Assembly (NCBI GenBank): GCA_003344405.1
Contig: NOWV01000008.1
Span: forward strand, 310,001-374,000
DNA: 64,000 bases
Origin: Trichoplax sp. H2
Lineage: Eukaryota > Placozoa > Uniplacotomia > Trichoplacea
Direction of reading: 5' to 3'
Position numbers and translations under genes: made by a program. Below, piece after piece: positions 1-12,999 of this stretch (the stretch's first letter is position 1; the number at the start of each line of letters is the position of its first letter). The notes under the pieces are model-generated. The model was given only the letters and a program-made list of their open reading frames with translations. It did no database searches and had not been told where the DNA came from.

Positions 1-2766
1 CAAGGCAATGTGAATTGCTAATGGACTACCCACTACTCTATCAATTACTCTGGTAGAATCTCGCCATTGCAATTCCATTTCTGTTGGCTATTGCTTATGG
101 ATGCAATAGTATTAAGATAGAATAATGGTCAAGCACAGGAGCTTCTTTCCTTTAATAGCATAATATTCTATGACTAAATACAATAGCAATATAATTAGGC
201 CCATTTTCCATAGTCATAATAACGCTTAGACAGATTTAAGGCCAACAGTAGAAAAGCAGGCGTTGCTTTCTACTTTCTGTTTTCAGATTTGTTAATAGAA
301 TAATTGTCAGGAAAGTAATAGGCTATTTAGGATGAATTTTGTGTGAAAATGGCAATTTGATGTGACGGGAAAATTTGAATTTTCTACTTCCAATCTGATG
401 GAAAAATTTTCTTCAATTGAAGAGAGAGAGTGTGATAAAAAACAGGTTATGCAGTATGTAGCTACGTCCAAGACTGGTAGAATGTTCAGTAGGGGAAATG
501 CTAGGCGATCTGCCGCAATAATTTCAGCTATTAAAGCAGAGCGATTCCTTCTTACAGTAATTTTCGATTCTAATAATACAGTAATATCAACATATCTCAA
601 GACTAAAGATATACATAGGTTAAAAACAATTTATCATTGTTATTGACTATCCAGTGATTAAAGAGAAGAATATTCACGACATGGCCTATCTTCTACACTT
701 TATTGTGCATGCTATTAGAAATACAGTTAGAATCTTTTTCCAGTAGTCTATGTTGCACACTACGCATCATCGTGGACCTTTTCAAGTACATAAAACAATT
801 TATGCAATGAGAGAGAAGACTATGATCACGACTTGTGGCCTAATGTGCCATACGGAATTCAAGTACAGATTATAGTAGGAGTGTACCTGTGTTAGATGAT
901 TTTTAATATTGGTTGTGTCTCTAATACTAACAGATTATCATTCCCTAGCTTATGGAAGGAGAGTAACCGTAATTTATGGTCTATGATGGGTTATCACGTT
1001 GTACTACGATCGAGAAGGGCGTTTAGTAACTACAAGAAATACGTGACCAATAGATCAGTCTAAGCACTTCTTGCGTTAAAAAAATTGGACAAACGCACAA
1101 CTCGTTTATTTACAAATGAGCTACGCTTGCCCACCTCGTTAAAGAAGAGCCATCGTAGTTTACGATCCTTTTACAAGTATATGATCAATATAGTATCCTC
1201 ACCCAAGCATTTTTCCCGGTGAAAAAGGTATAATCGATCAATTCGTTTGTTAATCAATTACGAAATGAAAACTTATACCCTAATATTATCTCTATTCCAC
1301 AATTTGGCAAGATAGTAATTTAAAGAATATAAAATTATTTTGATCGTCGTCTATGATCAGCTTCAAATTTTAGCGATATTTCTCATCGTCTACTTAAGAA
1401 TGATAGAAATTGGGTAGCGATTATCCAAGAAATCTTCTAAAAGTATCATCGGAGGATGCTATCATTAGTTGCTATTACCCTTTCGCGTTTCTTTCTCCTG
1501 CTGATACATAGAACACGTCAATACTTCATTTATACAATCAATTAACATATAGCGCAATCGTTACAGCGGAGATGCTAGGACACCTACAGCTTAAAAAGTA
1601 AAATTTCCATGATACTTAGGCGCTTTACTTACTAAGAATAGAGTGTACACTGTAAATAAACAAAAAAAAGATGTAATATTCTATGCATGCTGTCTTGATC
1701 AACAAAATATCGCACAATAGCGACGCGGCTATTGGTAAACCGAAAGTAACTTATCCTAGATTTGAAGACAAAAGTGGGGCGGAGTAATGCTTAACTATTT
1801 CAAATGGAAATGCTCGTCTTAACGCCAATCAATCATAATGATATGCAAAACAGTAGTGAGACATCTTAGATTATGCTACATCTTGTCAATATTACACAAA
1901 CGCAATGACGGCTGTTTATCCATTTGAGACCGATTTATTTGTTGTAGATACCGTCAATCGATCAAATTTACTATAGCTGCAGGAATAACAGGAAGTCCCT
2001 GCTACTTACTTCTATCAACTACACCTGTAAACATGTTGTATTTGTGCTCGTATATAAATATAATATATAACAATTCAATCTTCAATATAATTATATTGAA
2101 AAACAACCTAGCTGACTACACTGTAAAAGCTATACTTTAGTGATGCAATACCGGCATTAGTTACATACGCGTATCATTCGACTATATTGTCGAGTAAAAT
2201 TAAATAATATTTATGCACATTGTAGCCCCATTGGCGTACTCAAATTGACTGAGCCGATTCACTTATCGACTGCATGTCTAAAAGTGTAATAGCTAAGCAC
2301 TATGTACCTAACGCATTTGTGTAAGCCTTAACATGTATAATTTACAGTCGTCATTTTGGCTCATATAATAGACAGTATCTGACGTTACTTAATTTGATCA
2401 GTTAAAACTATTAAATTATTACGTCAACCAGAATAGGCATAAAAACTTTTTATGGGTCAAAAAATAATTGCAATTATGAGGTGCTAATGCTGCAACTAGT
2501 ACGGTAGTAAATATAATTGTTGTCATGGAGTAGGATTCATTCATGATTGAAAATAAAATACATGAAATTTTTTCGCAAGTGTAAAACTTCTAAGAACGAA
2601 TACACCAATAGATTTACTATGCTGATTTACAACGGCCATCCTAGATATTTTTCTATAACATATATAATAACGGAATAAACTAATATTGCTAGTATTTTTG
2701 TAATATCTGTATATTAATAAAGTTCGACCTGAAACCTCATGTACTACTATGCTGTTGTCATTAATC
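1..2766. other. Non-coding / unassigned flank
   Basis: No gene was recognised in this stretch. The only reading frame of note is 362-646 on the plus strand (94 codons; hydrophilic, with a Lys/Arg/Ser-rich middle and a possible GT donor just after the codon pair for Leu-Thr near 558). It matches no family I know and overlaps an equally long frame on the other strand, so it is more likely chance than an exon. The rest is AT-rich with many stops in all frames. The left edge could hold part of a gene that lies mostly outside the window. Confidence 0.4.
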
Positions 2767-5700
2767 TTACAGACCCACTTCTGAGCAATCTTCGGGATAA
2801 CGCTTATGCATTTGCTCATTCGGTTCGTAAATCTTTGAACTAAATGAGTTAAAGTAACGACCAAGTTCCGGGTGTTGAATTAATTCAGTTCGATCAGTGG
2901 TTTCTAAATTTTCTATTTTAAACAAGTACAATACGTAAACTTACTAATTACAACATATCATCTTATGATTACATATATAGCAATTCGTATGTATGCTAAA
3001 ACATCTGGTTATGAAAGGATAGAATATATGCTATAGATAATGACTAAAAAATAATATTTGTATACCTTGGGCAACATATCGTTCCGAACTATCGGCACCA
3101 AGTACGTTGTAGAATGGCTGATTCTTGCCTTGACTTAGTTGATTAATACCATTTTGAAGGATCCATGCTTCTCCCTTGTCACACACCGAATCCCAACCAC
3201 AAACAATACATTGAAAATTATATCTAGTGAAAAAATAATTTCAAAAATTGTACAATTATTCCATGATCCATTCGAATAACAAAATCAACGATTTGAAAAG
3301 TGATTAACTTACGATTAATACGAAGCATAAACTTATTACATAACTGACCTCTTATGAAGTAAAATGTCGCCTATCTTAAACTTCACTTGTGGATATTCAG
3401 AACGTAATTTAATCTGTATCCAACAGAACCGTATCGTTATAAAATCTGATATTGCATCTACTAAAACGTTACTATTTTAGAAGAACTAACTATTTCCATC
3501 GTATTGTCTTTCTCATATTTCTTCTTTACTAGGGTCTTCAAATATCTCTGGTGCTGCGGTGTCATTTGAAAAAATCCATGATTTCCCTTTTCGAAAGTAT
3601 CTCTTATGATCTACCCATTTACAGTTATGTTCAACATAGTATTTACTATAATTAATAATTGCTCACTTCTATAGGCAAAAATAAAGTAATCTTCATAACT
3701 TATACACTATTTTACCTTAATGTCATAAGCTTTTACCCGAGCTAACAGATATAAGTACATAAATCGAATGGACTGATCATTTGGATTCAATATTAGATCT
3801 AAATTTAAAGCATGGACCAGCTGTAGTAAGCTATCAAGAAATAGAAATAAAAATATGAAGTTAATATATGACATAATCTACACGGAGCTTAATCTTTAAC
3901 AGACTATTCGTTTAACACAAACACATTTGATTTACCTATCACGGTAAGGGATGGACCTGTGCAGTTCATTGACCCAATTACCAATAGCAACACACAATAG
4001 CTGACAATATTAACGAAACTAACTCAGGTCATAACAAATTTTGAGAAGTACTATCCATAAATTCATTATATGTCCTGCAGATATTTTGACTTTCTAGTTA
4101 CCTCCTTAGTTGAAACATGTTCTAATGTACGATGTAGTCGAAATGATATCATCTGCAGACACTCTTCTCGAGTTTTCAATTTTCCATTCTCCAGGACATC
4201 AATATATTTAAATCTTTCTGTTTCATTAGTACTACTTAATTATATTAATAAAAATTATAATGGATCTTATTTATTATGCATAGGACATAGTGATACAATG
4301 TAAATTTATTATTATTGTACCTTGAGTTGCAAGGCCATCTTAACATGAAGTGACTTAGAAAGCTAACCTATTGCGAAAAATTCAAGCAGTAACTACAATT
4401 AAAAGGCATTATCAGCTCTCATTTACTAATATTAAGAAGTCTTATATATAATAGCTTACAAATTATATCTAATATACCATGATAAAAATTGATATCGCAA
4501 AAAATCTTAGAATTTATGCTAAGGCAAAAACACACGTGTTAAACGTACAAATTCAAGATGAACACCTAGTCTAGCTGCGATAGCAAGATATATAGCACAC
4601 ATAGTTAGAGGAATTCCATATCCGCTCTCCAATACCTAAAGACAGAGGCGAAAAAGAGCAGATAAATTTATTTGCAGTATAATAAAATACCTATATTATG
4701 TCAACGATGCTTTTACACTTATGGAAAAAAGTATCGGATATTATCACCTTATCAATAGAAACATTTTTTTCATCATAATAGTTGTCGCAATTACAATGAT
4801 AATTTAATTCCGTGAAGAGTACTTTATTAATAGTGAGCAGTATTCTTTCCGCTTCGGTATGATCTGTAACTATTGTAGAATATAATACAATCAGTCATGA
4901 GAAAATATTGATACCAGAATAGTTTAATTCGTCAGTGCATAATTAGAATAGTTTCAGATATAAAATGACTTTAAGAAGAAAAAAATTACTCCAGTCATCT
5001 CTGCCAAATGATAAATGTGTAAGACGAATTTGGATTTGGCTAGGCTGCAATAACTGTAAAACTCTCATGGCTATTCGATCAATGCGCTGACCGGTATCAT
5101 TCACTATGTCAACTTTGTAAGATGAAGTCATCCAATAGGCCAGTAACGAAAAACCTAAAATGTCAGAGGTCCTATTTTTAATTCAAATATAGAAGTGCAT
5201 GCTAGAAATATTTTGGTAGATGATACCTAATTACGGATATTATAAATCGGCCAAATTAAAATCTCTATAAAAATAACTCTATTGACAAGCATAATTACCT
5301 AGCTCTGGCGACTGCTTCCAATCAGGTAAGGCCAAAAATGCTTGAATTTCATCCTGAAGCCGACAATGAGATAAATATTTAACAACCAATCTAGCATAAT
5401 ATCTCATTGTCAGCTTATTCCATCTGCCAGAATATCCACGGAAATAAATGTAGATTAACATTATGCGAAAAACAATTCTTTTAACACTATAATAATTTAA
5501 TCTACTTAAGAATCTCGTGCATGAGAAAATATTTCGACCTATAAGTACTATACTGGATAATGTAACGAACTGCTCCTAGAACGCAAGTGTTTTCTGCAAT
5601 TACTTATTAGCATCAAGAAATTCTTCCAGACATTCGATCGCTGATGGAACTATTACTGTTGAATCAGCTCCTGTAACGATCCGATCGATTCCATCGTAGC

Positions 5701-6855
5701 GATCATTTGTAATGATTTGCTCATCATGACACTTGTAAGCAATTAAATTAATTTCCTTCCTTAACAACTCTTCAAGTTGATGCCTTTTCTTATATATTTC
5801 ATACCAGTCACATTGATCATCCGATGCATTATGCCAGTGAGACCATCTAGTTTAAAATACGTACATTTTCAACATGATTAGAGTGCCATAGCTCGATTAC
5901 TTCATCAACATATAGTATAGAGGTATTCAAACTTGTCAATGATTGCCATGTCTAACATAATACACGTAATGGCTATCTTTGTACTTTACACGATTGGATT
6001 CTGTCCTTGATGGCAGTAAACTATCGCTAGGAAAGTTACTGTCTTATAACAGTGATCTATGATTGGAATTGGTAAATATTCGTACACATTATGCAAATCA
6101 ACAGTACTGTATTGAGGATAAAACTTTCGATTAGTTCGGTATATATCATTAGAAATACAACACTACCTTCATTTGCAAATAGTACAAAGATTAATAATTA
6201 TAATTGAGTGACATAAATTATCTCAGACTATGCTATCTTACTTCATTACTAGACGGTTTACACAACAGTTGTAAAGTTGATAAGTAGATGGTATAGTAAA
6301 ATGTAATGATTATTTATCTAGTCGTATAAATTATAAATTCATCATTTGATAGAATTAGCTTGATTTAGCATCATCCATGCCAAGATTTTACGATGGATAT
6401 AACATTGATGAAATGATGACTAAAAGTTGAAAACCAGAATTTGATTTTTTAAACAAGCGTATGATTAACGTGGCTGCTGATCTGGTCACTTCGTATAATG
6501 GCTGCATCTACAGTACTGTAGCAATGTTCTGTTTCATTTAGTACAATGGCTACATGGATAGTAGAAACGGTCCGTTTTAATTATTCTCGTATCTTCGATA
6601 GGACCTGTTGGCTTTCAACGCGTATAATAGCAATAACCCTAAGCCACTGGTGTCTATACAATCTACAATCATGCAAGGTACATACCTTGTCAAAGCTTTC
6701 CTTTTCCATAATTTACTACTCATGCATATCGAATACAGCCTTCGTGATGTTGACCGTACGGCTAATAGATGACGATGATCAAGACTATCATCTGCTAATA
6801 TCACTTCTAGTAATTCGTTGGCTAACGTTAGGAGATTGGGATGACATTCATTCAT
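2767..6855 (-). CDS. FBXO21: F-box only protein 21-like (SCF substrate receptor)
   Basis: Substrate-recognition subunit of a Skp1-Cul1-F-box ubiquitin ligase. Exons 5'->3': 6855-6686, 5846-5604, 5423-5299, 5154-4990, 4863-4748, 4635-4549, 4367-4321, 4213-4102, 4000-3936, 3830-3716, 3610-3491, 3413-3349, 3223-3066, 2912-2767. They sum to 1734 nt, 577 residues plus TAA; vertebrate FBXO21 is about 620. Exon 1 holds the F-box (residues ~8-50, leucine-rich, ending in a KLW motif). The middle has the family's transglutaminase-like/SirB1-type segment: YYAR near exon 3, then YGIPLTMC and a SHFMLRW motif at the exon 6-7 junction. Residues ~456-577 form the YccV/HspQ-like C-terminal domain (HKRYNFQC, CGWD, QPFYNV, QENLE, HPELGRYF, RYPED). 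The start is the ATG at 6855. Family assignment is firm; exon 4's 3' end and exon 11's 3' end are the least certain joins. Known vertebrate roles of FBXO21 (innate signalling, EID1 turnover) cannot be assumed here. Confidence 0.9.
6509..6520. repeat. 12-base perfect palindrome TACAGTACTGTA in FBXO21 intron 1
   Basis: The sequence reads the same on both strands over 12 bases. It lies in the 839-base first intron of the FBXO21-like gene and is the cleanest member of a family of related motifs that cluster at 6.5-9.6 kb and 21.7-26.6 kb of this window. Function unknown. Confidence 0.6.
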
Positions 6856-7079
6856 TCTCTTTCTTCTTATTCAATCAGTAAGTAACTTTGTCAACATCAT
6901 GCAAAATACGTCGAAGTCATCTCGTATGGATCAATTTTCTAGACATTCAGTAGAACATTAAGAGTGGATAACATCTGTCATTGCATTTCCCATATGAATA
7001 ACACTGTCTACGCTAGCGGATAAGGTGTGCAGATTTTCTACTGTCCTGCTCAATTATTGATCAACATTTGGACTTGGCG

Positions 7080-7515
7080 TAGCGATGGAAATGGAGTAGA
7101 TCGCTGACTACAGTACCAGTCCGTACTGTAGATTGACTCTCGTACAGTACTAGTAACTGTACCGTATTGTACCGTACAGTCTTAACGATGCCACCCTCTA
7201 CAATGTACAGCACTGTGCACTGTCGATTTTTCACGGGAAAAATTTTAAAAAGGGGGAAAAAAAAGAAATTTTTTCGTTTCTTGAACTAATTTTATATCAA
7301 TGGATAGAGAAATAGTTAAGTTACAAGATTCTGTCCTTAAAATTGATGTTAAATGTCGAATTGGGGAGTAGATGATAAGTTAAAGTACCCCAACTGCTAC
7401 AGTGCAATACTATACACCGTGTACAGTATAGTGTCAGGGACCTATAAAAAGAGAATTTTTCTCTTCAGTAAACTATTATACAATATACAGTACAGTACTG
7501 CAATCAGTGTGCTCT
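7080..7515. repeat. GTAC-rich palindromic cluster upstream of FBXO21
   Basis: Within about 430 bases there are many overlapping copies of short self-complementary pieces such as CAGTAC, GTACTG, CTGTAC and GTACAG, concentrated at about 7108-7220 and 7398-7495. The cluster starts about 230 bases upstream of the FBXO21-like ATG, so it could be promoter sequence, a decayed mobile element, or a simple-sequence expansion. No ORF is present. Confidence 0.45.
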
Positions 7516-7759
7516 CCTCTACTGAACAGTGAACAGCCTCTTCCATTTCGTTTTAGATACTTTCACTGGGAAAAAATGGAATTCAAATTAAGGCGCGAGT
7601 AAAGTAGTTTATACCGCTATCTAGCATATGAACAGATTTTTCTTAATATACAGATAGAATCTTTGAGTTTACTGTATGTATAGAAATGGTTGTTTCGATA
7701 GCAATCAATTTCATTGATACTTTTATTAAAATATCTGATACGAAAATAAACATGGCTGT

Positions 7760-8775
7760 CCTGTAGATACGTAGTATAGTACTATATAAGATAAAGAGGT
7801 AAAATAGACACAAATCATAACATACTGTATAATCGTAACGAGCTTGAATGCAATTAATGCAATTAGTGCCATACCTTACTCTTTAAGGTTAAAAAAATAG
7901 GCATCAAATTTGCTGAAAGCCCATTTTAACTGCCATTCTAGCGTTTCGAGTGAACTTTGAAACAAGTTTTCAAAAATAGAGTTTGCTAAGAACGTATCTC
8001 AAAAGTTCGGTGTAAACTTCTGCTCGATATGCAGATGTTGCGTATAACGACGCGTTTACTATCGATGTATGAGTATTTCCGCTATCAGGGGACTTCTAAA
8101 AATGGCCGGTCAATGTCTGGCGTGGACCGATTGCTCGGGACATTGCCAGGCAATTTGATATTTCTAGGATTGAGCTCAATATATGGATTTACAACGTAGT
8201 ACAGTACTATAAGAAAAAAAAGAGGTAAAATGCACACAAATCTCCGCATGCTGTATAACCAGAAACTACTCAACTAGGAATTCTCCCTCAAAAGCTGTCA
8301 CTAAAAATGTTTTCCCACTGTACTCAACTAAGAATTCTCCATCAAAAGCCATAACTAAAAAGAATTTCCCCCTCCCCTATACTAAAAATACACGGGACTC
8401 GTATATTTTTTAGTATAGAGAGAAATTTTTCTAGTTACGGCTTTTGATGGAGAATTCTTGGTAGAGTACTCCTTGGTATAACCATAACTAACTTGAATGC
8501 GTTGATACAATATTTTACTCTTTAAGATTAAAATTGGGCATCAAATCTGATGAAAGCCTATTTTAGCTGTCACTTTTAGCGTATTGAGTGAACTTTTAAA
8601 CAAATTTTCGAAAATACTAGTTTGCCAAGAAGATGTCTCAAAAGTTCGTGATAAAACTTCAATTCGATATACACAGTACAGTACGTCGTTTCGTATGGCG
8701 ACGCATTTTCTATGCACATATGTCTCTGCTATCGATAGTATACAGGACTGTAAGTCGGGACTTTTTAAGGGATGG
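7760..8775. repeat. Diverged direct duplication (two ~330-base copies), second copy interrupted
   Basis: Copy 1 spans about 7760-8105 and copy 2 about 8187-8775. They share an ordered series of landmarks: an ACGTAGTA-like start, GAGGTAAAAT, ACACAAATC, CTGTATAA, CTTGAATGC, ACTCTTTAAG, GGCATCAAAT, TGAAAGCC, GAGTGAACTTT and TCTCAAAAGTTCG. Copy 2 is longer only because a 215-base foldback element sits between CTGTATAACC and ATAACTAACTTG. Small ORFs on both strands here (8085-8273 minus, 8584-8902 plus) are not conserved between the copies and are not called as genes. Confidence 0.7.
8261..8475. mobile_element. Foldback / MITE-like insertion with 8-base target duplication
   Basis: A 215-base insertion is flanked by the direct repeat GTATAACC at 8253-8260 and 8476-8483. 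Inside it, 8320-8394 and 8400-8469 are inverted copies of each other (shared blocks include AAGAATTCTCC, ATCAAAAGCC and TATACTAAAAA), leaving a very short loop near 8395. The left side also holds a second, direct copy of the arm starting about 8269. The related duplicate at 7760-8105 lacks the element and preserves the empty site. There is no coding capacity, so it would be non-autonomous. An 8-base target duplication is typical of hAT-type transposition among others; the terminal repeats are too imperfect to name a superfamily. Confidence 0.7.
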
Positions 8776-9429
8776 CAGGAAAGCGTGTTGGATAATACAA
8801 AAAATATTCAAATCTTACCAAGTGATTACCCTTATTTACCCGTATAGCACCCTATGCAGTGGAAAATGCGGATCAATCCCATTTTACGGTGTTACGTTGT
8901 AGAATCTAGCTTGATCTGTGAAATGGAATTGATCCGAAAATCCTACTTCTAATGGTGTGGCTTTCATTTTAAGACCTACATTATAGTGATATTAAAAATA
9001 GAGATTTTGAGTGGGCAAAAATGATTAAAATGCAATGAATCTCTCCTTCACTGAAAAAATTTTGTGGCTCAAATAGTACTTCTTTCTCAATCAGATTGAC
9101 CACAATATTCGTACAGCATGTAGTCCTGGATGAGCATTAGTGGAACTGTAGAGCTAGTCTTTAGCAAAGTCATGTTGCTAGCGAGATGGGCGATTTCAAT
9201 CGCGAGCAAAAACAATATCACCATTCCATGCTAGATTCAATATGATGCTTGGAAGAGCTAAGACCGTTTAGATTGTATCTATTAATATTCAGTAGGATAA
9301 CGTTTATTTATTATATACCAGACAGTAGTAGTTTCGACTAGGTCAACGAAAAATCAATCTTGAATTGATTGAGCTCTGCACTGTACGTGATTCCATCTTA
9401 AATTGACAGCTAAATTGCAATGCTAGGAT

Positions 9430-10130
9430 ATAGGCGCATTGAATTTGGCGCGATTCCGTAGTACAGCATGATGCTCTAGTGCGGCTAGATCCAGATAATC
9501 TATAAGCTACTACCCACAACATTGACTAATTCTCCACTATGAGCAAAAAATGCGAATACATGCATTAAAGCTACGATCCGGTCAGAAATGAATAACACAG
9601 CACAGTATACGGATGCAGTGAGTCCTAAATCACTTCTAGCTATTACCTATACTATTAATATCAACTGAATCTGCTTCTGTACCAGGAGAAAATTGAAATT
9701 AATTTAACGTCTTTTTTGCATTAATAAGCCATGCCACGATTAGATACGAATACTGATGTTAATGGTAGTATACGAGTACAGAGCCATCCCATGTGGTTGG
9801 TACAATATCATGATGTACTAGTAAAGCTAGTCCTAAATCACTTCAAGATATTACCCAAAATATTGATAATTCCCTTCCTACACGAGCGTAAACTTTGAAA
9901 TTAATTTGACGTCTAAGTTTCATTTAGCTATGGCGCGATCAAATGTGAATATTGATGGTCATGGCAATATACGAGTACAGATCCATCATATGATCAGCAC
10001 AATATCATGTGAGAGTAAAGCTACTTCTTGGCCACTTTCACGCCACTACCTATAACATGGACCAATTCTGTTTATGCACTAGGATAATATTGAAATACCT
10101 CTACCATAGCAATCAAAGATAGAACCTACG
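9430..10130. repeat. Degenerate tandem array, ~200-base unit, about 3 copies
   Basis: Landmarks recur about every 200 bases: GTCCTAAATCACTTC at 9627 and 9831 (a weaker copy near 10023), and TACGAGTACAG near 9771 and 9970. The copies are clearly related but have many substitutions and small indels. Nothing coding is seen. The remaining bases to 11355 show no gene or clear repeat. Confidence 0.6.
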
Positions 10131-11355
10131 ATGCTATCGTCGAGATTAACTAAATTTGAGCTAGAAATCAATCCATTGGAAGTACGAACATGATGACAAG
10201 CATACCATACCAAAATTCGCCAATTTTTTTCCGTACGCTAATTCCTAATACAGTATCAGTATTAACATCCACTACAATGACTGTAAAATATTGCCATCAT
10301 TTATAGCTACTTCGCCGAGGATTTCCCTAACTTCCAGACAATAATTTTAAATTTGCAAAATTTTACCATCATAAGCAAATGCTTTTAATTTTCGGTAGAT
10401 ATGAAATTCTATAGATTCATTAGATTAATCGGCCCAATTACACCTTTGCTACATGGAGACAATCATACTGTATTTTCGATATACGAAATAAATTTACGTA
10501 GTTTAGAAATTGTTTCTGCATTTCAATTTTTAATATTGCTACTAAATTCTCCGGTACAATTAAAAATAAAAAACATACGAATACGGATTAACGGTTTATT
10601 TTTATATTTATTTTTATAATGACATTAACTCATTTTTTTAATCGAATAGAATTTATCATAATAACTGTTGGAAAATAAAATTTTAGAATATATACTCGTA
10701 CCACACTAGAGCATGCTGTATGTATACGATGATATATCGTAAAACGGAATTAATTTTAGGCCTAACCGAAATATTGCGGCGGCTATACCAGTAGTGTAGT
10801 TCACGATCTGGAGTCCGATAGTAAGACATGACATTCGCGTATACCGATATCTTTATGACATGGCAATAAAATCATCTATAGATTCCATAGTTAAAAACAG
10901 ATGGATGCTGGCTGCAATTTCATTACAACGTGTCGAAATAGAGCTCTTTACGGATGACCACTTGGCGTTGCTAGAAGCTATTATCTAACATTACCCCTAA
11001 TGCTGTGATAGTTCACTACATTATATGCTCCAAATTTAAATTTAGATACGTCAAAGTCCAATTTTAATCATTTCTCATATTTCCTTACTTCAGCGTAGAA
11101 TTACGCCCGTCGTGGGAAATATAAACACTAGAACAGTGTTTAAAAAAGCTTATAAAGTAGCTAGACAATCATCTGATATCAAAGTCGTACTTTGAAAGAT
11201 AATAGCCATGATAAATGTTCTAAAGTTTAGACTTGGGAAGCTCTTCTGTTATCCTCTTTAGTTACATAATACCCGTAGTTATGAAGCGATAGTTTTAAAA
11301 CCATTATCGATCTGCTTATGAATTCGATAGGGAAAGTATCTCGCCACCAACATCG

Positions 11356-11619
11356 CTAATAAACATATAAAACGAAATCATCACGAGCTCGATAATATCG
11401 TCGACGAGGGCAGCAACAGTCGTACATATCATGATAGCGATTTCTCATCCACCTTCTTCCTTTAAAGGCTACGAGGATAGCACAATTGATGATTGCAGCT
11501 ATCGCTAAGATAGCAAAAACGATAATCATTGCCAGAATGTCCGTCGGTAAGTTTAAAAAATTTCGAATGTCATATCCAGCTTCGGTCGATGGCATGGTAG
11601 TGGTATTTCTCGAACTCAT
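11356..11619 (-). CDS. Predicted small single-pass membrane protein
   Basis: A single-exon reading frame from ATG at 11619 to TAG at 11356 gives 87 residues. The N-terminal ~28 residues are polar and Ser/Thr-rich with an N-R-T-T segment; residues ~29-52 are strongly hydrophobic (ILAMIIVFAILAIAAII...) and would span a membrane once. After that come KGRRW and a Tyr/Arg-rich tail containing CCCPRRR. Basic residues just after the hydrophobic run predict the C-terminus inside the cell, and the Cys cluster next to the membrane side could be acylated. I do not recognise a family. It could also be the last exon of a larger gene or a chance frame; the clean membrane-protein layout argues for a real gene, but no homologue is known to me. 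Confidence 0.45.
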   Translation of the reverse strand: MSSRNTTTMPSTEAGYDIRNFLNLPTDILAMIIVFAILAIAAIINCAILVAFKGRRWMRNRYHDMYDCCCPRRRYYRARDDFVLYVY

Positions 11620-12999
11620 CTTCAAAATTAACGTGAAATAATTTAAATATTTACAGAGACGATCTCCTTCCTGATAGTGCTCTTATCTTTCTAGGAGAAA
11701 TATTAAGCCTAGAAATGCCCACGACAACGCTGATAAGTGATTCAGCTCACGCCGGTTATCAAACATATGACAGCAGCCCTAGCTACGTTAATTAAATTAC
11801 CATTACCCTATTAAAGAAACAGTTCAAACTGACTTTGTTATGAAATTAAACATTCAAAGTTTGCGAGGTCTATGGTATCAATCATAAGGCCATTAATAAT
11901 AGATTATAGTAGAAGGCGAGATGCCAATCTGACAGGGTAGTTTTCTACAATTTTGAGCATAATAAATTTACCTATAATAATTCTCATCAATAAAATTTGC
12001 AACTATTTTACTTTTAATGTTTCTCCGCTTCCTAATTACAGTTATGCGCTTCAAATACTTGTACCGTACATAGGAATGTTACTGCAATATTGCAACTAAT
12101 CGATTTAAGACATGAGATACAATTAGTAAGGTATCGATTTAACATTGAATTTATCGTCAATTGTACTAGTTGTACTTCTGAAATGTTCCGAAAAGGCTTA
12201 AATTTATAAGGTGAATAACAGCATTATCAATGAGAACATGCGCTGAATATACTAAAAAATTGCAATTTAGCTTAATTAATACTCGTATGTTTTCGTAACG
12301 CCGTTATCGACAATCATACTTCTTATATGATAGTGATAATTCTATTTACTGTCGGTTATATTCGATCATAATATTGTGATAAAAAGGTCGCAGTCTATAT
12401 GTTTCATAACATCTATACTATTGGATGACAATTTATAAAGAATTTGGTAGTCATTGCGATATTTGTCGCATTCAATAAATTAAGGCCTAAAGTTTTATTT
12501 TACGCTAGTAAAACGGCAAGCGCTAATGTTAGCATTCAGCGTTTCTAATATATAACAGTAAAAATTAGATAATAATACTTTATTTCTTGATTAACAAGAT
12601 CAACTTTTACAGAGAGTTTGAGTACACTTACGGCTTATAAATATATGTATCCGTTTCCGAATAGAACAGTTGGAAGATCTGATTGTCGAATGCAATACAG
12701 CATAATATATATATAAACAAGTTGAAAAATAGCACTTTAAGTATTACCGCTTTCATTAAATGAAGTCAGCAATATAGAACAAGACAAATCAATCACGATA
12801 TTCCTGGATTTGCTTTATAAGGAATCCTTGAAATAACCAATTCGATAATAATTCATGACTCTCAACAGCTATAAAATCAACAAACATGATGTCTTAAGCA
12901 CACAAAATAAATTACGTATTATGTGTTAAATAGTAACGGAAACAATACAATTAAACTATCTTTGACACAACGTATTATTAATTTGCAATCAGCAATCTC
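11620..12999. other. Intergenic, no gene seen
   Basis: This AT-rich stretch lies between the start of the small membrane ORF and the stop codon of the SBNO gene, both on the minus strand. No family-like exon was found in either direction. Its right end should contain the SBNO 3' untranslated region and polyadenylation site, but I could not place the signal with confidence. Confidence 0.4.

Noticed and set aside
362-646. 94-codon plus-strand frame near the left edge
   Set aside because: No recognised family and no convincing acceptor or start context; overlaps an equally long minus frame. Kept only as a remark on the flank.
6546-6881. 111-codon plus-strand frame
   Set aside because: It is the antisense shadow of the FBXO21 F-box exon.
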